Shown piece by piece: positions 15,287 to 24,045 of a stretch of 64,000 nucleotides of DNA. The number at the start of each line of letters is the position of its first letter. The stretch's first letter is position 1. Under the pieces are notes generated by a model. That model was not told where the DNA came from. It saw nothing but the letters and a program-made list of their open reading frames with translations, and searched no databases. The stretch spans positions 1-64,000 of the forward strand of contig NZ_PISE01000037.1 of the NCBI RefSeq assembly GCF_002835805.1. Direction: 5' to 3'. This DNA is from Niallia nealsonii. Its GTDB lineage: Bacteria; Bacillota; Bacilli; Bacillales; Cytobacillaceae. Both the position numbers and the translations under genes were made by a program.

Positions 15287-15314
15287 GAAAAAGCACTCGT
15301 TTTTTGAGTGCAAT
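15287..15314 (-). terminator. terminator of the 29-residue ORF
   Basis: GCACTC/GAGTGC stem around a T/A loop. On the minus strand it is followed by TTTTTCTTTT. It begins a few bases after the stop at 15317. Confidence 0.75.
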
Positions 15315-15316
15315 CA

Positions 15317-15406
15317 TTATCTTTTTTTCTTTTTTGATTTATTACCAAATAGACCTATTGCAACTGCTACTCCAATAGCTACAGCAAACCATGAAGCGAA
15401 ACTCAT
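15317..15406 (-). CDS. 29-residue hydrophobic small protein
   Basis: ATG at 15406 with ribosome site GGTGGAAG. The peptide MSFASWFAVAIGVAVAIGLF is one membrane helix, followed by GNKSKKKKR, a polybasic tail. It has its own terminator. Single-pass peptides with a lysine-rich tail occur as sporulation or stress membrane peptides and as type I toxins; no antisense RNA promoter is obvious. Unrecognised. Confidence 0.6.
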   Translation of the reverse strand: MSFASWFAVAIGVAVAIGLFGNKSKKKKR

Positions 15407-15687
15407 CACTTCCACCGCCTTTTTTGCTTTAACATTTATACGAATCTATAAACGAAAGGTTTCAGCATTAAAGGTGATACTTGCGTTAAAATTCTCAATA
15501 ATTTTTTCTCCCTCATGATACAATTTACAAGTATACTCACTAGTGAAGATTTCTTCTTGCGTTAACTTGCGCCATTAGTTGCATAAATAAAGGGATCGCT
15601 ACAGCAATCCCTGTTCTTTAACTCTTGACCCGTTATTAAGTAATTAAGTTGTATTATAAAGAATTTTACCATCTATCTATATTAAAA

Positions 15688-16008
15688 TCAGTTACCCTCA
15701 GGAAGGTAGGAACAACAATAATCTACAACAGAATGAACCTTTAAGGAAAAGCTTTCATTTGCAGGTACATAAAATATACCATTATTTTGAATCGACTTCC
15801 ATTCTTGTCCCTTTAATTTATATTCTAGTATACCCGTTTGAATATTCATCTCTTCTTTTTGAGATGTTGAAAATTCATATTCTCCTGGAAGCATTATTCC
15901 TAAAGTTTTTTGGGTTCCATCTTGAAATATGATAGTTCTACTTGTTACCTTTCCATCAAAATAAATGTTTGCTTTTGTACTGATTTCTACATTAGTAAAT
16001 TGTGACAT
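15688..16008 (-). CDS. ppnP: pyrimidine/purine nucleoside phosphorylase
   Basis: 106 residues from the ATG at 16008, 7 bp behind GAGAGG. The single-domain cupin of the PpnP (DUF1255) family: FTNVEISTKANIYFDGKVTS, RTIIFQDGTQKTLGIMLPGE, YEFSTSQKEEMNIQTGILEY and a C-terminal FYVPANESFSLKV. PpnP splits nucleosides with phosphate to give the free base and (deoxy)ribose 1-phosphate. Cytoplasmic, single-gene unit. Confidence 0.88.
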   Translation of the reverse strand: MSQFTNVEISTKANIYFDGKVTSRTIIFQDGTQKTLGIMLPGEYEFSTSQKEEMNIQTGILEYKLKGQEWKSIQNNGIFYVPANESFSLKVHSVVDYCCSYLPEGN

Positions 16009-16224
16009 TGAATTCATCCTCTCACTTTTCTGTTCTCATTTAATCATAAAAACTTCCAATAGGAAACTAAAAAATGGAGAGCTCTGGTAAAACACTATAA
16101 ATGTTCCAGTAATTTTAGCATCATTAGGTTTCTTTATTTAAGCCCAAAAACAAAAAGCCACCACATTTGGCAGTCTGATATTAAACTAAAGCATCCTTTG
16201 TTTTAATTCCATTTTTTTACAATA

Positions 16225-16557
16225 TTAATTATCAATCGGCTTGGTTTGTTCAACAACAAAAGGTAGAAAAGAGTGATCTTTGTTCAAAAGAAATTTTTCC
16301 AATGCAATGAATGTAGGATGTTCATCTATTCCAGATACAATTAATGTAATTTCATCACCTACTTCAATAGCTAAACCCATAACTTTAACAGTTAATTGAC
16401 TACTCACCATTACATTTTTTCCACCACATACAATTCTTCCATCTTTAATTATCATTACTTTACTATTAAAGGAATAAATCTTTTGTACAAAAATGGCTGC
16501 ATGGGTAGCCGGTTGAAGTCCTCTCGGGATCTTAACTACAAGTTTTTTAACCACCAT
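16225..16557 (-). CDS. atypical HPr/Crh-like protein
   Basis: 110 residues, longer than HPr (about 88). The fold signature is visible: VKIPRGLQPATHAAIFVQKI for the first strand-helix, SKVMIIKDGRIVCGGKNVMV, MGLAIEVGDEITLIVSGIDE and an acidic final helix. The His-15 region, GLHARPA in HPr and GLQARPA in Crh, reads GLQPATHAA. The Ser-46 region, KSIMGLM, reads KNVMVSS with a short insertion. So both regulatory phosphorylation sites are missing or displaced; His in PATHAA is the only nearby histidine. It follows the HAD phosphatase gene by 53 bp, likely one operon. A PTS phosphorelay role is doubtful. Confidence 0.65.
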   Translation of the reverse strand: MVVKKLVVKIPRGLQPATHAAIFVQKIYSFNSKVMIIKDGRIVCGGKNVMVSSQLTVKVMGLAIEVGDEITLIVSGIDEHPTFIALEKFLLNKDHSFLPFVVEQTKPIDN

Positions 16558-16609
16558 TTAGCTCACCTAATTTCCCCGATAATCCACCCAGTTATCTTAA
16601 ATATGTATT

Positions 16610-17419
16610 TTAATCATTATTTTTCTGTAAGGATAACATTTGAATGATTGTCTTCATTACAGCGTCTTCTTCATTAGAGCGAGTAATGAAATTTGCAACA
16701 TTTTTTAATTCTTGAACGGCATTTCGTACAGCAAAGCTATATGTTGCGCGGACCATGAGTTCTAAATCATTGAAACCATCTCCGAAAGCCATTGTTTCTT
16801 CAGGAGTCACATTCAATAATCGCTGTAAGTGTTCAACAGTCGTACCTTTATGAACATTGACATTCGCTATATCTATCCAAGCAGCTTCAGAAGCTACAAT
16901 ATAAGCTGATTCAAAATGCGGAAATAGTTTTTCTCTGGTTTCCATACATCTCAACAATGGGTCATGAATCGTGATTTTAACAAAATCCTCTGTTATTTCC
17001 TTAAAATCAGAGACTTTTCTTACTTGCGCATAGGACCTTCTGACAATAGCTGCTTCCTCTTGAGGAATATTATCTTTTATTACTGCACCATTTCTTGTAC
17101 ACGCAATAATGGTATGTTCCAAGCTTATTTCCTCAAGTAAATCGATAATTTCCAGTCCTAATTTATTACTAAGCAGAGATTCATAAACAAACTCTCCGTT
17201 ATGCTTGATTCGAGTTGCGCTATCACCTAAAATCCATAAATCATTTGCATCATCACCAAATAACTCTTCTACACGTTCACACTGCTTACCGGTAACAGGA
17301 GCGAAAACAACACCTTTTTCTTTCATTATCTTTTTTACATCCTTGTACAGTTTCCTGTTAAAATCACCGCTATTATTTAAGAATGTTCCATCCATATCAG
17401 TTAACACTAATTTAATCAT
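16610..17419 (-). CDS. Cof-type HAD-superfamily phosphatase
   Basis: 269 residues. HAD motif I is VLTDMDGTFLNNSG (nucleophile Asp about 8), motif II lies in FAPVTGK, motif III is the Lys in NVHKGTTVEHL (about 196) and motif IV is AFGDGFNDLELM (about 214). A C2B cap (residues about 85-190) places it in the Cof group, which dephosphorylates sugar or cofactor phosphates. First gene of a probable operon with the HPr-like protein. Substrate not predictable. Confidence 0.88.
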   Translation of the reverse strand: MIKLVLTDMDGTFLNNSGDFNRKLYKDVKKIMKEKGVVFAPVTGKQCERVEELFGDDANDLWILGDSATRIKHNGEFVYESLLSNKLGLEIIDLLEEISLEHTIIACTRNGAVIKDNIPQEEAAIVRRSYAQVRKVSDFKEITEDFVKITIHDPLLRCMETREKLFPHFESAYIVASEAAWIDIANVNVHKGTTVEHLQRLLNVTPEETMAFGDGFNDLELMVRATYSFAVRNAVQELKNVANFITRSNEEDAVMKTIIQMLSLQKNND

Positions 17420-17607
17420 ATAATTTTCTCCTTTAATTTCTGATTTTGAAAAATGTAAGTAAATACTTTTTATTTGATAGGACTCTTACGATTTTGAGCA
17501 ACTTATGACCATTTTGATAAAAATTATTTTTTTCACTTCTTCACATAGGGAGTATTATCTGTTAATTGCTTCAATCTGATCATTTTTTCTGACCCTATTA
17601 GGATGAA

Positions 17608-18231
17608 TTATCTCAAACGAGCTTCCTCATCCAAATCTTCTTGAGTTATTTCTTTGTCCTTGTAATAATATTTTAAATCGTGTTCATTGATGGTACGCAA
17701 CACTTTGCAAGGATTGCCAACAGCAACAGAATTAGCTGGGATATCTTTCGTCACTACGCTTCCAGCACCTATGACACTGTTTTCACCAATGGTTACCCCA
17801 GGGCATATCGTACTACCAGCTCCAATCCAACAATTATCCTCAACTTTAACTGGATCAGCATACATATATCCTCTGTAATTAGGATTGATTGGATGACCAA
17901 CGGTAGCGATTGTTACAGCTGGACCAAACAAAACATCTTTTCCGATGATAATTTTAGTGTCATCAACAAAATTACAGTTAAAATTAATATAAGTACCCTT
18001 TCCGACTTCAATGTTGGTTCCATAGCAGAAGTAAAATGGAGGCTCTATCCATGCTTTTGTTTCTTTACCGAATATTTCTTTCATCAGTCGCACGCGCTCC
18101 TCTAAAGCATCCGGTCCTGTCGCATTAAATGCAATCATTCTTCTTTTAGCCTGCATCCTGTCTTCCGGCAGTCCTTCACAATAATCTGTGAATAATTTTC
18201 CAGCAGAAATTCTTTCTCTCATTGTCATCAT
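17608..18231 (-). CDS. maltose/galactoside O-acetyltransferase family
   Basis: 207 residues, left-handed beta-helix acetyltransferase. The N-terminal maltose-acetyltransferase helix region (ISAGKLFTDYCEGLPEDRMQ) is followed by hexapeptide repeats: the conserved block TVGHPINPNYR with the catalytic His, then NCWIGAGSTICPGVTIGENS and VIGAGSVVTKDIPANSVAVG. It transfers acetyl from acetyl-CoA to a sugar hydroxyl. Ribosome site AAGGAG. A second member is at 52143, which lacks the extended C-terminal tail (HDLKYYYKDKEITQEDLDEE) seen here. Confidence 0.88.
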   Translation of the reverse strand: MMTMRERISAGKLFTDYCEGLPEDRMQAKRRMIAFNATGPDALEERVRLMKEIFGKETKAWIEPPFYFCYGTNIEVGKGTYINFNCNFVDDTKIIIGKDVLFGPAVTIATVGHPINPNYRGYMYADPVKVEDNCWIGAGSTICPGVTIGENSVIGAGSVVTKDIPANSVAVGNPCKVLRTINEHDLKYYYKDKEITQEDLDEEARLR

Positions 18232-18300
18232 ACATCGCTCCTTCTATAATTCTATTTGTTCTCTAACCTTGATTAAAAAGTGGGCATCGTTTCACCTTAC

Positions 18301-19686
18301 TTATGTAAAATCTCTTGTAATATTGTTTAACCATCTGTATTGGCGGTAACGAATTATAGCCAAGGGTAGCTTTATCATTTCATCTAAACTGATTACTGCA
18401 TACAGGATTATAGGATGTACATGCCACACAAATGCACTCATATAACCTAATGGCAATATGATAAACCACATAACGACAGAGTCGCACCAAAGACCAAATT
18501 TTGCATCTCCTCCAGCGGGGAATATGCCACCGATGATAGTTGAGTTTATCGACTTACCAATACAGTAGTAAGCGCATATATAAAGCATCCCATTAAGATA
18601 AGCTTGTGCAGTACCATTTAAATCCACTATATGGAATACCACGGGTTTTATCAGCAAAATGGTTCCCCCAGCCACTACTCCGAATATCAGTGCGTATAAA
18701 TTGATCCTTTTGCCGACTTTTATTGCCATCTTCCTATCACTGCTGCCTAGATATTTTCCAACAAGTACAGCGCCCCCGCTAGCAATACCACCACAAAAAA
18801 CGATTGCCAAATTTTTGACTACTGTTGCAATGGAGTTAGATGCAACCATATCAGCGCTTACATGCCCAATAATGACAGTTGTTACAGTCAAGGCGCCACC
18901 CCAAACGAAGTAATTTGCCTGAATAGGCATTGTGTATTTCAGGAAATCGTTGCGCAAGTGACGTTCCATATCATCACGTAAAGGCAAGTGGAACCGAACT
19001 TCCCCGCGTCTTATTGAGTGGACAATGCAACATCCAAGCTCGATAAATCGTGCACAAACAGTAGAGACAGCGACACCTGTAATAGCCTTTTCAGGCATAC
19101 CAGGAAACAAAACAAATACACAAAGTGCATTAAGTGCTATGTTCAGAATAAGGCATATTGAACTAACCCATGCACTAAGGCGTGCGTTCTCCATACTCTT
19201 CATCACGCTAAGATACATCTGAGAAATCCCCATTGCGATATAAGAAAACGAGACAGCCCGCAAAAAAATTGTGCCATATTTGATTAACTCGATATCATTT
19301 GTAAAAAGCCGCATCAGCATTTCTGGGAAGCACAGTGAAAGTCCGAAAAAGAAAATGGATATACCAAACGAAAACATATTGGCAATACTAAGGACATGTT
19401 GTATCGTTTTGACATCCTTCCTCCCCCAATACTGTGCCGTAAGAATACCTGCTCCTGTTGCCATACCCATATAAAAAAGGGTCAACACAAAAGTTACTTG
19501 CCCTGCTAGTGATACGGCAGACATTGCCGACTGATTAATTATTCCTAGCATTACAACATCCGCCGCGATGACGGCTGCTGAGATTAGATTCTGTAATGCA
19601 ATTGGTAATACCAGCGAGATCAACGCACGATTAAAGTCACTATTCTTCGTTATTTCCGTCCTTACATGTTGCCACACCACACATCC
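18301..19686 (-). CDS. MATE-family multidrug exporter
   Basis: 461 residues from the ATG at 19686 (GCVVWQHVRTEITKNSDFNR); an upstream ATG at 19770 would run into the promoter of the divergent gene and is less likely. Twelve hydrophobic helices in two halves. MATE landmarks are ALISLVLPIALQNLISAAV in helix 1 and MGMATGAGILTAQYWGRKD after helix 2, with GGIASGGAVLVGKYLGSSDR as the matching loop in the second half. Drug or metabolite efflux driven by H+ or Na+. Divergent from an AraC regulator at 19800. Confidence 0.9.
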   Translation of the reverse strand, partial: GCVVWQHVRTEITKNSDFNRALISLVLPIALQNLISAAVIAADVVMLGIINQSAMSAVSLAGQVTFVLTLFYMGMATGAGILTAQYWGRKDVKTIQHVLSIANMFSFGISIFFFGLSLCFPEMLMRLFTNDIELIKYGTIFLRAVSFSYIAMGISQMYLSVMKSMENARLSAWVSSICLILNIALNALCVFVLFPGMPEKAITGVAVSTVCARFIELGCCIVHSIRRGEVRFHLPLRDDMERHLRNDFLKYTMPIQANYFVWGGALTVTTVIIGHVSADMVASNSIATVVKNLAIVFCGGIASGGAVLVGKYLGSSDRKMAIKVGKRINLYALIFGVVAGGTILLIKPVVFHIVDLNGTAQAYLNGMLYICAYYCIGKSINSTIIGGIFPAGGDAKFGLWCDSVVMWFIILPLGYMSAFVWHVHPIILYAVISLDEMIKLPLAIIRYRQYRWLNNITRDFT

Positions 19687-19746
19687 CATCTTTCTTACGT
19701 ATCTTGTAATATCAAAATTGTATAAGTTTCTACTTGTTGTTTCCAC

Positions 19747-19780
19747 CAAAATCGAATATAATTCTATCAAAATCGTATAT
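19747..19780. promoter_or_regulatory. direct repeat, probable AraC-family operator
   Basis: CAAAATCGAATAT (19747-19759) and CAAAATCGTATAT (19768-19780) are direct repeats with one mismatch, 21 bp apart, two helical turns. They lie between the divergent MATE and AraC genes. AraC proteins bind such direct repeats. Confidence 0.7.
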
Positions 19781-19799
19781 TCTTTCAGAAGGTGTGGCT

Positions 19800-20690
19800 A
19801 TGAGTTTAGAGTTGGAAGTTTTCTCTGATTTATCAGAACAATTAAATTATAATTTGCCTGATTTTCCACTTTATGTGCGTAAAGGTGATCTGCATCAATT
19901 CGATAGATTTGCAGCAGCGTGTCATTGGCATCCTGATTTGGAGTTTATTTTCGTGCTAGACGGGGCAATAGAATATTTTGTGAATGGTGAAACAGTGCTT
20001 ATTGAGATGGGTAATGGAATTTTCGTAAACAGCAAACGTTTGCATTATGGTTTTTCTACCGATAAGGTTGACTGTTCTTACATTGTGGTTGCTATCCATC
20101 CTTCACTGCTCGGTGAGAGTACACACGTAGGTAAAATGTATCTGGATGAAAAATTCGGACAAGACACTGAAGACTATATTTTGCTTACATCCCAAATCCC
20201 CTGGGAAAATGAAGTCCTACTTTCACTGAAGCAGATTTACAATGACATGAACAGCAATACATGCAATCCACTTCGTCTTCTTTCACAGGTCACGTCTCTT
20301 TGCGCCTGTATAGGAGATCATATACAAAAAGTTTCTGGGCATCTTAACGATGATCAGTCATGGATGGCTGTTCGGAAAATGACTGGATTCATCCATCATC
20401 ATTATGACCTTAAGGTAACACTTGATGACATTGCAGTCGCGGGTTCTATATGTAGGAGCAGATGTTGTGAGTTATTCAGTAAGTATATTGGTCAAACACC
20501 CAACACCTATTTGGTACGATATCGTATTCAAAAGAGCTGTGAGATGTTGCTGGAAACAAATAGATCGATCAGTGAGATAGCGATGGTGTGTGGTTTTCAA
20601 AGTGCGAGCTATTTTTCATATGTTTTTCGTAAGGAAACGGGATTGACACCACAGGATTATCGAAAGAAAGTTACTTTATCTATACATTAA
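19800..20690 (+). CDS. AraC-family regulator with cupin sensor
   Basis: 296 residues from the ATG at 19800, 6 bp behind AGAAGGTG. The N-terminal cupin contains ACHWHPDLEFIFVLDGAIEY and the double HTH occupies about 195-290: KVTLDDIAVAGSICRSRCCE for the first, then SISEIAMVCGFQSASYFSYV for the second and FRKETGLTPQDYRK. It likely activates the divergent MATE exporter in response to a small ligand. The repeat at 19747-19780 lies just upstream. Confidence 0.92.
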   Translation: MSLELEVFSDLSEQLNYNLPDFPLYVRKGDLHQFDRFAAACHWHPDLEFIFVLDGAIEYFVNGETVLIEMGNGIFVNSKRLHYGFSTDKVDCSYIVVAIHPSLLGESTHVGKMYLDEKFGQDTEDYILLTSQIPWENEVLLSLKQIYNDMNSNTCNPLRLLSQVTSLCACIGDHIQKVSGHLNDDQSWMAVRKMTGFIHHHYDLKVTLDDIAVAGSICRSRCCELFSKYIGQTPNTYLVRYRIQKSCEMLLETNRSISEIAMVCGFQSASYFSYVFRKETGLTPQDYRKKVTLSIH

Positions 20691-21133
20691 GTATAAGAAA
20701 GAGAAGAATGAATGCGATAAAATAGAGGTTCAAAATATATGTCCCTAATGAAAATCTCATTGAAAATGATCTTTGTCTTCTGGAAACACTGATTTATACT
20801 TTTAATTAACTCAGGATTAATACGAAGATCTTAATGACAATCATAAGGAAGAAAATAATGAGTTTTTAGATATTTTTATGACCCTATCCATCGTTGTTTA
20901 TACCAGTTCCTATTAAAGTAACCTCCCTCAATAAACAAACAATTATCTCTTAAATACGCAGTTTTTCTTAATATTTCTATCCTGATTGATTACTCTATTA
21001 GCTTTGATCAGTACGAAAAGAAAACACTCAAGTAGTTTAGGAAGAAAAATAGCTTGGGTTATTTGGTGAACCAAGAGTAAAAATTTTAAAACTTAATATT
21101 GAGGGATAAAATATTATTGAATAATGAGCAAAA
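20691..21133. other. gene-free region
   Basis: No supported gene. A short plus-strand trace near 20825-20915 (LNDNHKEENNEFLDIFMTLS) is open and coding-like but has no start. Otherwise unstructured AT-rich DNA. Confidence 0.4.
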
Positions 21134-21155
21134 ATGGGGAGCATGTAGCTCCCTA
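21134..21155 (-). terminator. terminator of gene 21167
   Basis: GGGAGC/GCTCCC stem with a 5-base loop, followed on the minus strand by ATTTTTGC. It lies 12 bp after the stop codon of the gene at 21167. Confidence 0.7.
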
Positions 21156-21166
21156 TTTCCCTTTAC

Positions 21167-21466
21167 CTATTTTTTTACGCCATCTGGATAATTTTTTACA
21201 TAATGTTTATCGCCTAGATGTTTAAAATCGTTCACGGTTTTCCGCAATTCATTTGTAAGAGTAAACTTTACTTCGTTCATTGTTCTATAAAAAGTATGCT
21301 CTTTGCACCCGTCAGGTTTAATTCCTGCAACTGCATTTGATGCTACTATCCGACGATGTTCATGAATTAATTTATCAAGGGCTTCCAGCACATGTTGTGT
21401 GTATTTTGCTACGTCCTTGTGTTCCAATTTTAATTGGTCTTGTAACTCTTTAATATGTTTGTCCAT
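21167..21466 (-). CDS. hypothetical helical protein
   Basis: 99 residues from the ATG at 21466 (MDKHIKELQDQLKLEHKDVA), chosen because AGAGGG precedes it. Soluble, strongly helical, with a mid-section cysteine (IKPDGCKEHTFYRTMNEVK) and a C-terminal YVKNYPDGVKK. No membrane segment or recognised motif. It has its own terminator. Confidence 0.55.
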   Translation of the reverse strand: MDKHIKELQDQLKLEHKDVAKYTQHVLEALDKLIHEHRRIVASNAVAGIKPDGCKEHTFYRTMNEVKFTLTNELRKTVNDFKHLGDKHYVKNYPDGVKK

Positions 21467-21663
21467 CTTAAACCCTCTTTTCATGTTTTAAGGAGCGCTA
21501 TAATTAACTAATTAGTAATAAATAAACTATCTAATAATATGTTCCCAATAAATGTTCTACATATTACTTGAAATTTTTACCTTTAGAAATTAATTTTGCC
21601 GATAAGCTTAATAGATATATAAAATTTGAATGGGGTGACATAAATAACTCTATAACAACTAAA

Positions 21664-21704
21664 AAAATTAATATTTAAATTAACGTTAATAATAATATTT
21701 ATAA
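21664..21704. repeat. TTAANN hexamer array 8
   Basis: TTAA cores at 21668, 21680 and 21686 with a degenerate TTTA at 21674, same 6-bp register. It ends about 13 bp from the stop codon of the gene at 21717. Confidence 0.7.
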
Positions 21705-21716
21705 CTCTTTCTTCTG

Positions 21717-21932
21717 TTATTCTTTATTCGCTCTTTTCTTCTTCACATCGCTTACTTTCGGTGGTACAGTAAAATTTCGTTCTTTCGCCTCGTTTAGTTT
21801 TTCAAATGCTCCGGAAATAGCATCCTTTTTATACGTGTTCACTAGATTCCATCCACTCATTTGCATTTCATAAACATATGTTTCATTGGAATGTTTACTA
21901 GGATAACTTGCTTGTTTTGGAGTATATAGCAA
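21717..21932 (-). CDS. hypothetical protein between two TTAANN arrays
   Basis: 71 residues beginning at a TTG: LYTPKQASYPSKHSNETYVY, EMQMSGWNLVNTYKKDA and a lysine-rich end. No Shine-Dalgarno sequence precedes the TTG, so the true N-terminus may have been lost. A frameshifted paralogue is at 10435-10573, and arrays lie at both ends of the gene. Probably a phage or plasmid accessory gene. Function unknown. Confidence 0.45.
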   Translation of the reverse strand: MLYTPKQASYPSKHSNETYVYEMQMSGWNLVNTYKKDAISGAFEKLNEAKERNFTVPPKVSDVKKKRANKE

Positions 21933-21950
21933 GTTTTCGTATGAACTTAC

Positions 21951-21993
21951 TTAATATTAAAATTAATACTAATACTAATTATTATTAATGTAT
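21951..21993. repeat. TTAANN hexamer array 9
   Basis: TTAA at 21951, 21957 and 21963, CTAA at 21969 and 21975, all in 6-bp register; a further TTAA at 21985 is out of register. It starts 19 bp upstream of the TTG at 21932, the same relative place as array 7 to its paralogue. Confidence 0.8.
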
Positions 21994-22055
21994 ATTTTTT
22001 CATTTAAAGGAAAGGATGAATGGGTTTTTTAATCCCCATTCAGTGTGTCGACAAA

Positions 22056-22091
22056 CTAAAAGCCTATGGTATGTCGTCCATAGGCTTTTAG
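22056..22091. terminator. terminator of the siderophore operon
   Basis: Perfect 14-bp stem CTAAAAGCCTATGG (22056-22069) / CCATAGGCTTTTAG (22078-22091). On the minus strand it follows the substrate-binding-protein stop by 5 bp and ends in a T-rich stretch. Confidence 0.88.
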
Positions 22092-22095
22092 TCAT

Positions 22096-23010
22096 TTATT
22101 TCGAGAAAAGCTCTTTTGCTTCTTCCATCGCAAGCTTGTTGCCGAGTGCAGAGTAGTCAAGCCAAGGCTGATCGGAGATGACATAGATATGATTGTTTTT
22201 GACTGCTTTCATTCCTTGGTAAATTGGAGATTCTTCCAGCTGTTTGAAGGCTGTTTGGGCTTCATCATCACTATTAACCACTACAAAAATGGCATCTGCA
22301 TCAAAATCAGGCAAGACTTCTTGAGAAATGACTTCATATGGCTGTGTGGAATCCAATTCCTCGATGCCACGTGCTGGCTGTAATCCTAAATCTTCAAAGA
22401 GCATTGGACCAAGTGGACGTTTAGTCGTAAATACACGCAGTTCTTTCGCAGTAACACGGATTGCCAGCGTTGTACTGTCTGCTCCAAGCTCCTCCGTAGC
22501 CAAAGTTTTCACTTCATTTGTCAGGCTTTCATATTCTGTAATAAAATCTTCTGCTTCTTTTTCACGATCAACTAGTTTGCCTATTGATTTCAAATGATCG
22601 CGCCAAGTCCCTTCATCAAGATTGAAACTCTCTGTAGGCGCAATTTTCTCATATTTGGAGATATCATCCCCTGAAAATTCTTCATCGATGTAGATGACAG
22701 AAGGGCTCAATGCAATTAATGCTTCCATGTCAGGGTCTTTTGCAGGTCCAAGCTTTGTCGTATCTTTCAGCTCGTCCTTTACATGTGGAAGGAAGTCATT
22801 CAAATCTCCACCGACAACAGAGCCGACAGGAGTTATCCCTAATGCAAGCAGATCATTTGTCAGATGGATCGAGAGGGAAGCGATCTTTGGGACTTCCTTT
22901 TCCTCATTTTTAGAATCCTCTGCTTTATTGTCGGTGGAAGCTGTTGGTCCGCAAGCAGAAAGTATCAATAATAGCATAGCGCTAAATAAAATGGCTAGTT
23001 TCTTTTTCAT
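22096..23010 (-). CDS. yfiY: iron-siderophore ABC transporter, binding lipoprotein
   Basis: 304 residues. Lipoprotein signal with lipobox LSAC (Cys about 20), then the helical-backbone siderophore-binding fold: EKEVPKIASLSIHLTNDLLA, ALGITPVGSVVGGDLNDFLP, ALIALSPSVIYIDEEFSGDD, and a C-terminal HIYVISDQPWLDYSALGNKL. It binds ferric siderophores outside the membrane and delivers them to the two permeases encoded upstream. The pattern is closest to B. subtilis YfiY (schizokinen/arthrobactin type). No ATPase gene is present; these systems share the FhuC-type or YusV ATPase encoded elsewhere. Confidence 0.88.
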   Translation of the reverse strand: MKKKLAILFSAMLLLILSACGPTASTDNKAEDSKNEEKEVPKIASLSIHLTNDLLALGITPVGSVVGGDLNDFLPHVKDELKDTTKLGPAKDPDMEALIALSPSVIYIDEEFSGDDISKYEKIAPTESFNLDEGTWRDHLKSIGKLVDREKEAEDFITEYESLTNEVKTLATEELGADSTTLAIRVTAKELRVFTTKRPLGPMLFEDLGLQPARGIEELDSTQPYEVISQEVLPDFDADAIFVVVNSDDEAQTAFKQLEESPIYQGMKAVKNNHIYVISDQPWLDYSALGNKLAMEEAKELFSK

Positions 23011-23034
23011 TGGTTTCTCCTGTTCTATGATGTG

Positions 23035-24045
23035 TTATTTTGTTTTTGTCAATAAGTAAAGAAAATAAGGTGCTCCTATCGCTGCAACGACAACTCCTGC
23101 TGGTATTGCATTAGGCTGGAATATCGAACGCCCGACAGTATCTGCCAGGACGAGAATCACCATACCGAGGAGGCCTGCGACTGGGAGGAATTGCTGATGT
23201 CTCGGGCCGACAAGTCGACGTGCGAGATGCGGTGCCACAAGACCAATAAAACCAATTCCTCCGACCATTGCAACACTCGCGCTTGATAGAGCAACAGCAA
23301 TCGCAAGGATGTGCAAACGGGAGCGTTGAACAGAGACACCTAGCCCAACCGCAGCATTATCTCCTAAAGATAAGACATCTAATTTTCTCGATTGGAGCCA
23401 AGCGAGAGGTGTCAATACCACTATCCATGGCAAAAGGGCGATGACATGTATCCAATCTCTTCCCCAAACACTTCCGACTAGCCATCTTGAAGCAAAGGTG
23501 TATGTTTCTTCATCTAGATGAAGAGACAAAAATAAGGTGATGGCATTAAAGCTAGCCGATATGGCAATCCCAACGAGAATGAGACGAATAGGCAATATTC
23601 CTTTATAGCGGTCATATGTAAGCAAAAGGATGATAAATGCGGTGAGTATTCCACCGAAAAAGGTGAATAACGGAATGAGTACCGCTGCTTTTTCATTCAA
23701 TGAATGAAAATAGGTAACAAATATGATGAGACCGAATGAAGCACCTGCATGTAAACCTAGAATTCCTGGGTCTGCCAGAGGGTTCCTTGTTAACCCTTGT
23801 AATATCGCACCGGCTATTCCAAGACCAATGCCTGCAAGCATTGTAATTACGATGCGGGGGAGGCGATATTCAAACAGCACTAACGTGTTTTTAAAATCAC
23901 CAAACCCAAACAGAGTTCGCAAGACTTCTGCTGGAGCAATCCGCAATGAACCTGTATTTAGACTAATCAGGATGACACCGGCATTTATTAATATCAACAG
24001 AAGTGCAACCTTATAGGTCTTCTTACTGCGTGAATATATTCTCAT
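23035..24045 (-). CDS. yfhA: iron-siderophore ABC permease
   Basis: 336 residues, FecCD family, with about ten membrane helices. Family marks: LFEYRLPRIVITMLAGIGLG near residue 60, QGLTRNPLADPGILGLHAGA, and GGIGFIGLVAPHLARRLVGP (about 260), the loop that contacts the ATPase. Its start directly abuts the stop of the partner permease (24046), so the two are co-translated. In B. subtilis the equivalent partner is YfhA. Confidence 0.92.
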   Translation of the reverse strand: MRIYSRSKKTYKVALLLILINAGVILISLNTGSLRIAPAEVLRTLFGFGDFKNTLVLFEYRLPRIVITMLAGIGLGIAGAILQGLTRNPLADPGILGLHAGASFGLIIFVTYFHSLNEKAAVLIPLFTFFGGILTAFIILLLTYDRYKGILPIRLILVGIAISASFNAITLFLSLHLDEETYTFASRWLVGSVWGRDWIHVIALLPWIVVLTPLAWLQSRKLDVLSLGDNAAVGLGVSVQRSRLHILAIAVALSSASVAMVGGIGFIGLVAPHLARRLVGPRHQQFLPVAGLLGMVILVLADTVGRSIFQPNAIPAGVVVAAIGAPYFLYLLTKTK

